A stretch of DNA of 15,323 bases from Acidimicrobiaceae bacterium (GCA_003154135.1 PMCN01000110.1:1-15323); one strand, 5' to 3'; shown: positions 6,970 through 14,021, counted from the stretch's first letter. Numbers and translations: made by a program. Notes: generated by a model from the sequence alone, not told the origin.

Positions 6970-8442
6970 TCAACGCCAGTAAGAGGGTGCCTTCGCGGCC
7001 GCCTGCAACGGCGCCGTGCACGCCTCGACCACCTCGTCGTGTCGCGACGACAGCCAGCCCACGGCGAACCACGCCTGCGGATCGGCCTCGGTCATGTCGT
7101 GGAACAGGTCGGTGGCCACGCCGAGATCGGTGAGCGCTCCCAGCGCGTCCTGCGCCGGCTCGAGCGCGCGGAGGTAGCGCTGCACCTTCTTCTGCGAGAA
7201 CAGCGCGCCGGTGAGCTCGGCCGTGTAGCGAAGGCGCTTGAGCCGCTTGCGCAGCAGGTGCCGCTGCTCGGTGCTCAGGCGACCGAAGTCGCGGGCGTGG
7301 CGCAGCGACTTCTTGCGCAGCTGCTGGAGCCGGTCGGACACCTCGGTGACGAGATCGGGGCCGTCGTCGTCGGCCTGACCGTGGACGAAGTGCAGCAGGT
7401 CGAGCAGCAGCAGCGAGAACGCCGGGTCGCGTAGTGGTACGCCTGGGTCTTCAGGCGGTTCGGTGGAAGGGTGGATGGATGGACCGCCGACATCGGCGAG
7501 CGCGGTGAGCCAGTTCGACAGCACCACCTCGCGATCGCGAGAGGTGCCGAGGCGGGAGAACACCTCGGCGAGACGCGGCGACCAGTCGGGGTCGATGGGC
7601 GACAGGTCGCCGAACACGCGGAGCACGGTGCGCAGCTTGCGGATGCCGATGCGCGTCTGGTGCACGTGTTCGTGACCGCCCAGCCCGCCTGCGACCGCAC
7701 TGGCGTTGGCCATGATCTGCACCAGGCAGGCGCGGATCATCTCGCGCACCGCGGCGTCGGCGCTCATCGCGGGCGTGAGCGTGGGTTGTGGTGCGCGCAC
7801 CACCGGCACCTCGGTGGCGCCCTGCGACAGCATCACGCCGCGCTGCGCCTTGTTGATCGCGTCGATCCAGAGACCGTGACGGCGCACCCAGGTACGTGCC
7901 GTGTGGATGACCGCCTGCGGGGTGCCGGCGAGCAACTCGATCTCGAGCTCGCAGACGGGCAGCGACGCGTCGCCGGAGGCGATGGTGCCCGTGTCGAACG
8001 CCAGCTCCACCCGACCACCGTCGACGCGCGCGGCACGGGTGCGACGCCACACGTCGGTGCGGAAGGTCTGGCCGGCCATGTCGACCGATGCGTTGAGCAC
8101 CTCGGCGAGTCGTTCGCCCGCCGGCGTGCCGAGGTGCAGCGATGCATCGGCGTCGGGCATGGCGCGGCCCCTGACGACCACGTTGTGCTCTTCGCGGCGC
8201 AGCCCGTCACCGCCGCCGGCGATGGTGGCCTTCAACGTCTGCACCCAGATGCGGCCCTCGCGGCGCACGCGCCATCCCATGCCGGCTGCGGCCAGCTCGT
8301 GGTCGGGCGTGTCGAAGTAGGCGGCCTGCAGGTGAGTGCGGGTGGCGCCGTTGCGGCCGTTGACCGCGGCTTCCACGGCAGCGGCCTGACCGGCCGGCAC
8401 GTGCAGCTTCAGTTCGATCTCTTGGTTCAGCCGATTGACCAT
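6970..8442 (-). CDS. CYTH and CHAD domain protein (triphosphate-binding)
   Basis: A 490-residue two-domain protein. The N-terminal CYTH domain (about 5-205) opens with the ExExK signature at E8, E10, K12 and has further conserved basic and acidic strands. These tunnel-fold enzymes act on triphosphates such as inorganic triphosphate. The C-terminal CHAD domain (about 225-480) shows paired helices with VHQTRIGIRKLRTVLRVF and LRKRLKRLRYTAEL, the basic His/Arg/Lys patches that bind polyphosphate. The arrangement is that of YgiF-like inorganic triphosphatases. ATG 8442 has AGGGAG about seven bases upstream and overlaps the end of the hydrolase gene by 16 bp; an in-frame ATG at 8499 lacks support. 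It is the last gene of its operon. Exact substrate not provable from sequence. Confidence 0.92.
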   Translation of the reverse strand: MVNRLNQEIELKLHVPAGQAAAVEAAVNGRNGATRTHLQAAYFDTPDHELAAAGMGWRVRREGRIWVQTLKATIAGGGDGLRREEHNVVVRGRAMPDADASLHLGTPAGERLAEVLNASVDMAGQTFRTDVWRRTRAARVDGGRVELAFDTGTIASGDASLPVCELEIELLAGTPQAVIHTARTWVRRHGLWIDAINKAQRGVMLSQGATEVPVVRAPQPTLTPAMSADAAVREMIRACLVQIMANASAVAGGLGGHEHVHQTRIGIRKLRTVLRVFGDLSPIDPDWSPRLAEVFSRLGTSRDREVVLSNWLTALADVGGPSIHPSTEPPEDPGVPLRDPAFSLLLLDLLHFVHGQADDDGPDLVTEVSDRLQQLRKKSLRHARDFGRLSTEQRHLLRKRLKRLRYTAELTGALFSQKKVQRYLRALEPAQDALGALTDLGVATDLFHDMTEADPQAWFAVGWLSSRHDEVVEACTAPLQAAAKAPSYWR

Positions 8443-9218
8443 CGGCGCACTCCCTGCATGGGTAGAAGCCGCGCGAAGGTCATACCCGGGAAGTGGCATG
8501 GGAGCAACATGGTCCCTGTTTGTTCACCTTCCCGTACGAGCGCCTGACGGGTGCGGGCGGCGAGTGCGCGGTCTTCGTCGTAGAGGAACTCCCACTCGGT
8601 CTCGGTGAGCTGTGCCGGGCAGTGCAGTGCGTCGCCGAGCACGATGAGGCGTTCGGCGCCGCTGGTGATGACGGTGCTGGTGTGACCCGGCGTGTGGCCG
8701 GGCGTGGCGCGGGTGACCAGGCCGGGCAGGATCGCGGTGCCGTCGTGGTGGATGAGCGACACGTGCTCCTGCACCACACGCAGGCGCTCGGCCCGACGCT
8801 TGCCGTTCGCCTGCTCGTCGACGAAGAAGCGCCAGTCGGCCGCGCCGACGTGGATGGTGGCGTTGGGGAAGGTGATCGCGCCGTCACGCTCGAGCCAGCC
8901 CATGTGGTCGCTGTGGAGGTGCGACACGACGATGGTGTCGATGTCGGCCTCGCGCACGCCGACGGCGTGAAGGCTCTCCAACATCCGCCCGCCGTCGAAC
9001 ATGGTGTCGTGCACGTCGCCCACGCCCGCGTCGAGCAGCACGAGGTGTTCGCCGAGTCGCACGAGGAAGCCACCCACGGGCACCACGAGCGTGCCGTCGT
9101 CGGCGAGGAGGTGACGGTGCTCGGTCCAGTCGCTGCCGAAGAACATGTCGGTCGTGAGCACGGCCGTGCCGTCGTACAACGGCTGGACCACGACGTCACC
9201 CACGATGACCGGTTGCAC
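8427..9218 (-). CDS. Metallo-beta-lactamase-fold hydrolase
   Basis: A 263-residue MBL-fold metal-dependent hydrolase, probably cytoplasmic because no signal peptide is seen. The binuclear zinc site is complete: HxHxDH at 100-105 (SHLHSDHMGW), His in TPGHTPGHTS (175 or 179), D196 in LGDALH, and H242 in LPCHFPG. The length and overall pattern resemble the lactonase-like/general MBL hydrolases rather than antibiotic lactamases or RNases. The start is GTG 9218, one base after the stop of the upstream dehydrogenase gene, and the 3' end overlaps the CYTH-CHAD gene by 16 bp, so all three are probably co-translated. Substrate unknown; a lactone or other ester would suit a hydroxyacid dehydrogenase neighbour, but this is a guess. 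Confidence 0.9.
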   Translation of the reverse strand: MQPVIVGDVVVQPLYDGTAVLTTDMFFGSDWTEHRHLLADDGTLVVPVGGFLVRLGEHLVLLDAGVGDVHDTMFDGGRMLESLHAVGVREADIDTIVVSHLHSDHMGWLERDGAITFPNATIHVGAADWRFFVDEQANGKRRAERLRVVQEHVSLIHHDGTAILPGLVTRATPGHTPGHTSTVITSGAERLIVLGDALHCPAQLTETEWEFLYDEDRALAARTRQALVREGEQTGTMLLPCHFPGMTFARLLPMQGVRRWSIG

Positions 9219-9219
9219 G

Positions 9220-10173
9220 TCAGGCCGATTCGTTGCGCAGCGGCTCGCCGCGCACCCAGCGGGCGAGGTTGTCGGCGAACACGTCGGCCGCCCGCTGCGC
9301 GGCGAGCGGTGTCGACCCCGAGCTGTGCGGTGTGATGATGACGTTCGGCATGTCCCACAGCGGATGCTCGACCGGCAACGGCTCGACCACGAACACGTCG
9401 AGCGCGGCCGCGCCCACCTGACCCGATTGCAGCGCGCTCACCAGTGCCGCCTCGTCGACCAGTTCGCCGCGGCCGACGTTGACGAGGTGGGCTCCCGGCC
9501 GGAGCATGGCGAGCTCGCGTTCGCCGATGATGCCCCGGGTCTCGTCGGTGAGCGGTGCGGTGAGCACGAGATCGTCGACCATCGGTAGTAGTTCGTGGAG
9601 GCGGCTCGTGGGCCACGTGTCGCACGGCTCGTCGCCCTGGGGCGTGCGCCGAACGCCGATCACGGTGATGCCGAAGTGGGCAGCGAGGCGAGCCACCTCG
9701 CTGCCGATGCTGCCCAGGCCGATGATGCCCATCGTGCGGCCCTCCACGTCGGGCACCTCGACGTCGGCCCACTGGTGCGCCGACTGCGCGACCGCGAGCG
9801 GGCGGGCCTGCCGACACATCGCCACGACCTGCATGATCACCGAGTGCGCGATGGGGGTGGCCGACGAGCCCGCCGAGTGCGTGACCGTGAGGCCGCGGCG
9901 ACGGAGCTCGGCGAAGATCGGGTTGTCGAGGCCCGCCGAGAACATGTGCAGCCACTGCGCGTGTGGCGCCTGGAGCAGCACCTTCATGAACGACGGGCCG
10001 CGACCCTCACCCCAGAGGTCGGCGCTGAACACCGCGAGGTCGATGGTGTCGATCTCGCGCTGATCGAGCCGTCGGCCGTGCGGGAGCGCGAGGAACTGCA
10101 GATCGGGTGCGACAGCGCGCCAAGCGGCTCCGTACCTGGTGAGCGCGGAGTCGGAGCAGAAGAGGGTGTTCAG
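9220..10173 (-). CDS. D-2-hydroxyacid dehydrogenase, likely CTG start
   Basis: A 317-residue NAD(P)-dependent dehydrogenase of the D-isomer 2-hydroxyacid family, interconverting 2-oxoacids and D-2-hydroxyacids. The nucleotide fold starts with GLGSIG at 152-157. The catalytic triad is complete: R235 in NVGRGELVDE, E264 in VVEPLP and H283 in TPHSSG. The split catalytic domain covers about 1-105 and 290-317. The frame has no ATG, GTG or TTG between a point upstream of the small membrane gene and the internal Met at 63, which would delete half the catalytic domain. CTG 10173 gives the expected family N-terminus (...TLFCSDS) and overlaps the preceding stop as CTGA, like the GTGA/ATGA overlaps elsewhere in the window. 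A sequencing error is the alternative. Physiological substrate unknown. Confidence 0.9.
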   Translation of the reverse strand: MNTLFCSDSALTRYGAAWRAVAPDLQFLALPHGRRLDQREIDTIDLAVFSADLWGEGRGPSFMKVLLQAPHAQWLHMFSAGLDNPIFAELRRRGLTVTHSAGSSATPIAHSVIMQVVAMCRQARPLAVAQSAHQWADVEVPDVEGRTMGIIGLGSIGSEVARLAAHFGITVIGVRRTPQGDEPCDTWPTSRLHELLPMVDDLVLTAPLTDETRGIIGERELAMLRPGAHLVNVGRGELVDEAALVSALQSGQVGAAALDVFVVEPLPVEHPLWDMPNVIITPHSSGSTPLAAQRAADVFADNLARWVRGEPLRNESA

Positions 10174-10244
10174 GACTGCTGCAACTTCTTCACGGCGATC
10201 GCTACGAGACCGATCAACGCGAGCAACACGATGAGACGCTTCAT
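10170..10244 (-). CDS. 24-residue membrane microprotein
   Basis: A very short gene, MKRLIVLLALIGLVAIAVKKLQQS: a basic N-terminus, one hydrophobic helix of about 15 residues and a basic tail, so a single-pass membrane peptide with no soluble domain. Three things support it: a TANNNT -10 exactly six bases before the ATG (leaderless start), a stop that overlaps the dehydrogenase start as CTGA, and its position as first gene of the operon. It may act as a leader cistron that delivers ribosomes to the non-standard CTG, or as a membrane peptide in its own right. I cannot assign it to a named family. Confidence 0.6.
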   Translation of the reverse strand: MKRLIVLLALIGLVAIAVKKLQQS

Positions 10245-10250
10245 GGTGCG

Positions 10251-10256
10251 AGCGTA
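10251..10256 (-). promoter_or_regulatory. -10 box of leaderless promoter for microprotein/dehydrogenase operon
   Basis: The minus strand reads TACGCT, then six bases, then the ATG at 10244, so transcription should start on or next to the start codon. No recognisable -35 is seen at 16-18 bp. Confidence 0.5.
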
Positions 10257-10283
10257 GCCAGCCGCCGCGACGGCCGGTGCCGT

Positions 10284-10289
10284 TAGCAT
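10284..10289 (+). promoter_or_regulatory. -10 box of selC promoter
   Basis: TAGCAT lies seven bases before the first base of the mature tRNA (10297), so the predicted start of transcription coincides with the tRNA 5' end. No clear -35 hexamer is visible. It is back-to-back with the microprotein promoter within a 52-bp gap. Confidence 0.4.
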
Positions 10290-10296
10290 CTCCGGC

Positions 10297-10392
10297 GGAG
10301 GTGTCCGGGTACCTGGTGGACTCCGCCGCCTTCAAAGCGGTTGGGACGAGCGATCCTCGTCCGGCGGGTTCGATTCCCGTCCACCTCCGCCA
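10297..10392 (+). tRNA. selC: Selenocysteine tRNA, anticodon TCA
   Basis: A 96-base tRNA with encoded CCA. The acceptor stem GGAGGTG (10297-10303) pairs with CACCTCC (10382-10388), followed by G and CCA. The anticodon stem CCGC/GCGG (10326-10329, 10337-10340) closes a loop CTTCAAA with anticodon TCA at 10332-10334, which reads UGA. A long variable arm (GGACGAG 10344-10350 with CTCGTCC 10356-10362) and a T arm with loop TTCGATT (10369-10375) complete it. The long extra arm, total length and UCA anticodon distinguish tRNA-Sec from tRNA-Ser and from suppressors. It is charged with serine by SerRS, converted by SelA using selenophosphate from SelD, and delivered by SelB; none of those genes is in the window. 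Confidence 0.95.
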
Positions 10393-10456
10393 GTCCCGCG
10401 GGGCGGCCGTCGGCACACCTCTGGCACCTCGCTCAAGCTCGGCGACCGGGACGACG

Positions 10457-11743
10457 ATGGTGCATGCATCAGGGGGTGACCCCGTTGGCACCCCTGGCCA
10501 TCACTACGATGGCGACTCCGCTGCACCCGCCGGGGCCGACCCCGGCCGGGTGCACCCTGTTCAGAGAGCTCGTCACATCACTCCCCTGCTCGACATCCCC
10601 CATCTGCACCGCCCCGAGCTCCTCGCGGCCGCCACCTGCGCCAGCCGCACCGATGCCCCCTCGGGGACCGACGGAGCGGGCGGTGGGTTCGCGTCGGAGC
10701 TGAACGAGCGGGTCGATGCCCGGCTCGACCCGGAGACGATGGCGACCGCCTACCGCCGGCTCCATCGCAAGGGTGCCGTCGTCGCCTGCTGGTACGCGGC
10801 GTCCTACCTGATGATCCTCGCGGCGTCGGGCTGGGTGACCGGCATCGTCGCCTGCGTGTCGCTCGGGCTGGCCATGGCGGCGGTCGGGTTCAACATCCAG
10901 CACGACGCCAACCACAACGCGTTCTTCCCGTCCCGCGGGTCCAAGCGCCTCACGAACGCCAACCGGGCGGCCGGCTGGTCGATCCACGCCATCGGCGCCA
11001 GCTCCCAACGCTGGATCGACGGTCATGTCATGGTCCATCACTCGGCGCCGAACGTCGTGGGCAAGGACCACGACATCGAGCTGCGACCCTTCGCCCGCCT
11101 CGCTCCGGCGCAGACCCGGCACTCCTGGCACCGCCTGCAGCACCTCTACCTCTGGCCGCTCTACGGGTTCACCGCCATCTCGATCATCGTGGCCGACGTG
11201 GTCAGCACCGTGGCCGAGTCCTTCACCGGTGACCGCCATGGCCGACGCCCGACGGCCCGGGACTACTCCATCCTCATGGTCACCAAGACGGTGTTCATCG
11301 CCGTCATGCTCGGTCTCCCGCTGCTGTTCCACCCCTGGTGGATCGTGGCCATCGGCGCCACCGCCGTCCTGGCCCTCACCGGGGTGCTCCTCGGCGTCGT
11401 CTTCCAACTCGCCCACGCCGTCACCGAGGCGGCCTTCTGCGAGGCGGCGAACCGGCCGGATGCCCGTTGGCACGAGTGGCAGGTGCGCTCGAGCGTCGAC
11501 TTCTGCCACGGCAACGGGCCGACCGCCCGCCTGATCACGTGGTACATCGGCGGGCTCAACTACCAGACCGAGCACCACCTGTTCCCCCGCCTCCCGCACA
11601 CCACGTACCCGACCGTCGCCCCCATCGTCGAAGCGACGTGCGCCGAGTTCGAGATCCCCTATCGGGTGCAACCGAGCCTGCGCTTCGCCCTGCGGTCCCA
11701 CTACCGGCACGTCCGCCAGCTCGGCCGCCCGCTCGTCCCGTAG
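10457..11743 (+). CDS. Membrane fatty acid (acyl-CoA) desaturase
   Basis: A di-iron integral-membrane desaturase of the acyl-CoA/front-end type that introduces double bonds into fatty acyl chains. Three histidine boxes are present: HDANH (10907-10921), HVMVHH (about 11023-11040) and the C-terminal QTEHHLFPR (about 11560-11590), the last with the Q-x-x-H-H form of front-end enzymes. Two hydrophobic hairpins separate the boxes. The conserved region begins at FASELNERVDARL (about 10690). The start is uncertain: ATG 10457 gives 428 residues with a low-complexity N-terminus and only a partial ribosome site (GGGA); GTG 10550 (397 residues) is equally possible and would leave the 10522-10554 hairpin around the start. 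No fused cytochrome b5 or ferredoxin reductase is seen, so an electron donor must come from elsewhere. Confidence 0.9.
   Translation: MVHASGGDPVGTPGHHYDGDSAAPAGADPGRVHPVQRARHITPLLDIPHLHRPELLAAATCASRTDAPSGTDGAGGGFASELNERVDARLDPETMATAYRRLHRKGAVVACWYAASYLMILAASGWVTGIVACVSLGLAMAAVGFNIQHDANHNAFFPSRGSKRLTNANRAAGWSIHAIGASSQRWIDGHVMVHHSAPNVVGKDHDIELRPFARLAPAQTRHSWHRLQHLYLWPLYGFTAISIIVADVVSTVAESFTGDRHGRRPTARDYSILMVTKTVFIAVMLGLPLLFHPWWIVAIGATAVLALTGVLLGVVFQLAHAVTEAAFCEAANRPDARWHEWQVRSSVDFCHGNGPTARLITWYIGGLNYQTEHHLFPRLPHTTYPTVAPIVEATCAEFEIPYRVQPSLRFALRSHYRHVRQLGRPLVP
10485..10510 (+). promoter_or_regulatory. Weak promoter-like pair upstream of desaturase
   Basis: TTGGCA (10485-10490) and TACGAT (10505-10510) both match consensus well, but the 14-bp spacer is short. 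If used, transcription would begin near 10517 and favour the GTG 10550 start. Confidence 0.25.
10522..10554 (+). other. Strong hairpin near desaturase start
   Basis: The left arm TGCACCCGCCGGGG (10522-10535) pairs with the right arm CCCCGGCCGGGTGCA (10540-10554): 14 bp with one bulged base and loop CCGA. There is no T-run. The right arm contains the alternative GTG start at 10550-10552, so the fold could hide it. Confidence 0.5.
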
Positions 11744-11770
11744 CCGCTGAGCCCCGTAGTCCCTCGACGT

Positions 11771-11797
11771 TCGAGCCGCGGTCGCCGCGTCGCTCGA
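11771..11797. terminator. Hairpin between convergent desaturase and histidine kinase genes
   Basis: TCGAGC-CGCGG (11771-11781) pairs with CCGCG (11785-11789) and GCTCGA (11792-11797), an 11-bp stem with a 2-base bulge and loop TCG. It sits in the 64-bp gap where two genes converge, so it may end both messages. No T-run. Confidence 0.45.
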
Positions 11798-11807
11798 CGG
11801 CGCCGGA

Positions 11808-13250
11808 TCAGGAGCGGTCGTGCACCACGGGCCCGGCACCGACGCCCGGCTCGGCGCCATCGCCCGCATCGGCCGGCCCGGCTCGCTCGACCTCCCCGAC
11901 GCGATGCCCTGACTCCCCCGGGAACACCAGGCGCACCCATGCGCCGCCGAGCGCCGAGCCGTTGCCGGCCTCGATGCTCGCTCCCTGTGACCGGGCCAGG
12001 GTGGCCGCGATCGAGAGCCCCAGGCCCGTGCCGCCGGTGTCTCGGCCCCGGGCCCGGTCGGGACGCACGAAGCGCTCGAAGGTGACGGGCATGATCGAGG
12101 CCGCGAACCCCGGGCCGTCGTCGGCCACCACCAGCTCTGCCCCGTCGTCGACCTCGCCGACGACGACCGCCACGCGCGAGGCGGCGTAGCGCTTGGCGTT
12201 CGACACCAGGTTCAACAGGATCTGCTCGACCCGATCGGGATCGGCCCACGCCTGCGCCGATCCATCCACGTGCACCGGCACGCCGTCGCCGAGCAGGCGG
12301 GCGACGCGGGTGGCCGCGGCACCGAGCTCGACCGGCCGCGGGTGCAGCGCCAGCTCCCCGGTCCGCGAGCGGGCCAGCACGAGCAGATCGTCGGCGAGCC
12401 GACCGAGCCTGATCGCCTCGTCGAGCGAGCTCTCGAGCGCGGCGACGACCTCGTCGTGATCTCCGGGTCGGGCCAACGCCAACTCGAGCTCACCGCGCAG
12501 GATCGAGATCGGCGTGCGCAGCTCGTGGCTCGCGTCGTCGACGAACCGGCGCTCGTGCTGCACCGACTGCTCGACCCGCTGGAGCAGCGCGTTGATCGTC
12601 GAGGCCAGGTGCGCGATCTCGTCGTGGCCATCGGGGACCGCGAGCCGACGATCGAGCTCGTTGACCGAGATGTCCTCGGCCTCCTGGGTCATCCGCTTGA
12701 CCGGCCGCAGCGCCGCCCCGGCGAGCACCCATCCGCTACCGGCGAGCAACAGGATCAGAACCGGGCTGGCCGCAAGCAGCACCAGCGCCAGCCGCTCGCG
12801 GGTGTGCTCGTAGCTGTCGAGCGAGGAGCCGACCACCAGCACCATCGGGGTGCCGCCCACCTCGATCGGTCGGGCGAGGACCCGGCTGGTCCCGCCGAGC
12901 TGGGGCAGGTCGACCTGGAACATCTGGCCGGTGCCGACACGGGCGAGCTGCTCCGCGGTGAGCGCCTGCGTGTCGTGGTTGATGCCCGAGGCGGGGGCGG
13001 TGACGCGACCGTCGAGCGCGACCACCTGCACGAACGGGTCGCGATCGGGGATCTCCCCGTCCTCGTCCGATGCCACCTGGGCCAGATCGTCGGCCCGGAT
13101 GCGCAGGCCGCGGTCCACCGAGCTGAGCAGCGCCCGATCGAGCACCACGTAGAGGGCGCCGACGAGCACGACCATCATGACGGCGGAGCCGAAGGCGAAC
13201 AGCAGGGCCAGCCGGCTGCGCAGCGAGGAGGGCAGGATCGCCACCGACAC
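11808..13250 (-). CDS. Two-component sensor histidine kinase
   Basis: A 480-residue membrane sensor kinase. In order: membrane helix 1 (about 15-37), an extracytoplasmic sensing region (38-152), helix 2 (153-176), HAMP (about 178-230), and HisKA with the phospho-acceptor H242 in DDASHELRTPISIL. The HATPase domain follows, with N box N351 (LLNLVSNAKRY), G1 DDGPGF at 377-382, F box FERF at 391-394 and G2 GGTGLGLS at 406-413. All catalytic motifs are intact. An acidic Gly/Pro-rich tail of about 35 residues follows the catalytic domain. GTG 13250 is chosen over GTG 13244, two codons further on; it begins 26 bp after the response regulator stop and has no clear ribosome site. The signal is unknown. 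Confidence 0.93.
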   Translation of the reverse strand: MSVAILPSSLRSRLALLFAFGSAVMMVVLVGALYVVLDRALLSSVDRGLRIRADDLAQVASDEDGEIPDRDPFVQVVALDGRVTAPASGINHDTQALTAEQLARVGTGQMFQVDLPQLGGTSRVLARPIEVGGTPMVLVVGSSLDSYEHTRERLALVLLAASPVLILLLAGSGWVLAGAALRPVKRMTQEAEDISVNELDRRLAVPDGHDEIAHLASTINALLQRVEQSVQHERRFVDDASHELRTPISILRGELELALARPGDHDEVVAALESSLDEAIRLGRLADDLLVLARSRTGELALHPRPVELGAAATRVARLLGDGVPVHVDGSAQAWADPDRVEQILLNLVSNAKRYAASRVAVVVGEVDDGAELVVADDGPGFAASIMPVTFERFVRPDRARGRDTGGTGLGLSIAATLARSQGASIEAGNGSALGGAWVRLVFPGESGHRVGEVERAGPADAGDGAEPGVGAGPVVHDRS

Positions 13251-13276
13251 AGCGTACGGACGTGACCGCGAGCGTG

Positions 13277-13999
13277 TCAGGCGCCACCCACCTCGGCCGG
13301 CCGCTCTTCGGTACGAGTGTCGGCGAGGCCATCGATCCGCAATCGGTACCCCACGCCCCGCACGGTCTCGATGTCGGCTCGACCGAAGGGCCGATCGACC
13401 TTCTCGCGCAGGTATCGAACGTAGACGTCGACGACATTGGACCCGCCCTCGTAGGCGAAGTCCCACACGTGCTCGAGGATGCGCGACCGCGACAGCACCT
13501 CGTCGGGGTGACGCATGAGGAACTCGAGCAGCCCGAACTCCTTGGCCGAGAGATCGATCCGCTCGGTCCCGCGGCGCACCGCGTGGGTGCCCGGGTCGAG
13601 CGTGAGGTCACCGACCTCGAGCACCGTCGGGCGCTCGATCGGGCCCCGGCGGGTCAGCGCCCGCAGCCGGGCGAAGAGCTCCTCGAAGGCGAACGGCTTG
13701 GTGAGGTAGTCGTCGGCCCCCGCGTCGAGCCCTCGCACCCGATCCTCCACCGAGTCGCGGGCGGTGAGCATGAGCACCGGAGCCCAGCGACTCTCGTCCC
13801 GAAGGGTGTGGCAGACGGCGAACCCGTCAGGCTCCGGGATCATGGCGTCGAGCACGATGGCGTCGTACTCCTGCTCCCGGGCCGCCCAGAGGGCCTCGCG
13901 GCCGTCGGTGGCGATGTCGACCGCGTAGCCCTCGCGTTCGAGCCCACGACGCACGAGGGCCGCCATCTTCACCTCGTCCTCGACCACCAGCACACGCAC
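13277..13999 (-). CDS. OmpR/PhoB-family response regulator
   Basis: A 240-residue transcription factor. The receiver domain (1-115) has the acidic pocket D8, phospho-acceptor D51 in VLDAMIP, T79 and K101 in LTKPFAFEEL. A winged-helix DNA-binding domain (about 125-222) contains ISLSAKEFGLL-like (149-158), the recognition helix around SNVVDVYVRYLREK (187-200) and the wing VRGVGYRL (213-220). It forms one operon with the downstream kinase. GTG 13999 lies six bases after a TANNNT -10, so the message is probably leaderless. The operator-like inverted repeat just upstream overlaps the -35 region, suggesting autoregulation. A tail of about 18 residues follows the wing. Regulon unknown. Confidence 0.95.
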   Translation of the reverse strand: MRVLVVEDEVKMAALVRRGLEREGYAVDIATDGREALWAAREQEYDAIVLDAMIPEPDGFAVCHTLRDESRWAPVLMLTARDSVEDRVRGLDAGADDYLTKPFAFEELFARLRALTRRGPIERPTVLEVGDLTLDPGTHAVRRGTERIDLSAKEFGLLEFLMRHPDEVLSRSRILEHVWDFAYEGGSNVVDVYVRYLREKVDRPFGRADIETVRGVGYRLRIDGLADTRTEERPAEVGGA

Positions 14000-14005
14000 G
14001 ACCGC

Positions 14006-14011
14006 AGGCTA
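14006..14011 (-). promoter_or_regulatory. -10 box of leaderless promoter for response regulator operon
   Basis: The minus strand reads TAGCCT, then six bases, then the GTG start at 13999. The matching -35 position (about 14029-14034) falls inside operator half A and is not consensus-like, as expected for an activator-dependent promoter. Confidence 0.5.
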
Positions 14012-14021
14012 ACGCCGCCTT

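Noticed and set aside
9988..10173. Internal ATG (Met63) as the true dehydrogenase start
   Set aside because: It would remove most of the first half of the catalytic domain; the residues upstream match the family N-terminus.
10393..10460. Rho-independent terminator for selC
   Set aside because: Only short GC-rich inverted repeats such as GGGGTGACCCC are present, with no T-run or convincing position.
11744..11810. Possible selenocysteine read-through of the histidine kinase TGA into the following open frame
   Set aside because: The extension runs antisense into the desaturase gene, has no Sec-type motif context, and the kinase is already complete.
10469..11869. 466-codon minus-strand open frame opposite the desaturase
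   Set aside because: Composition is that of an antisense shadow; the plus frame has all three desaturase histidine boxes.
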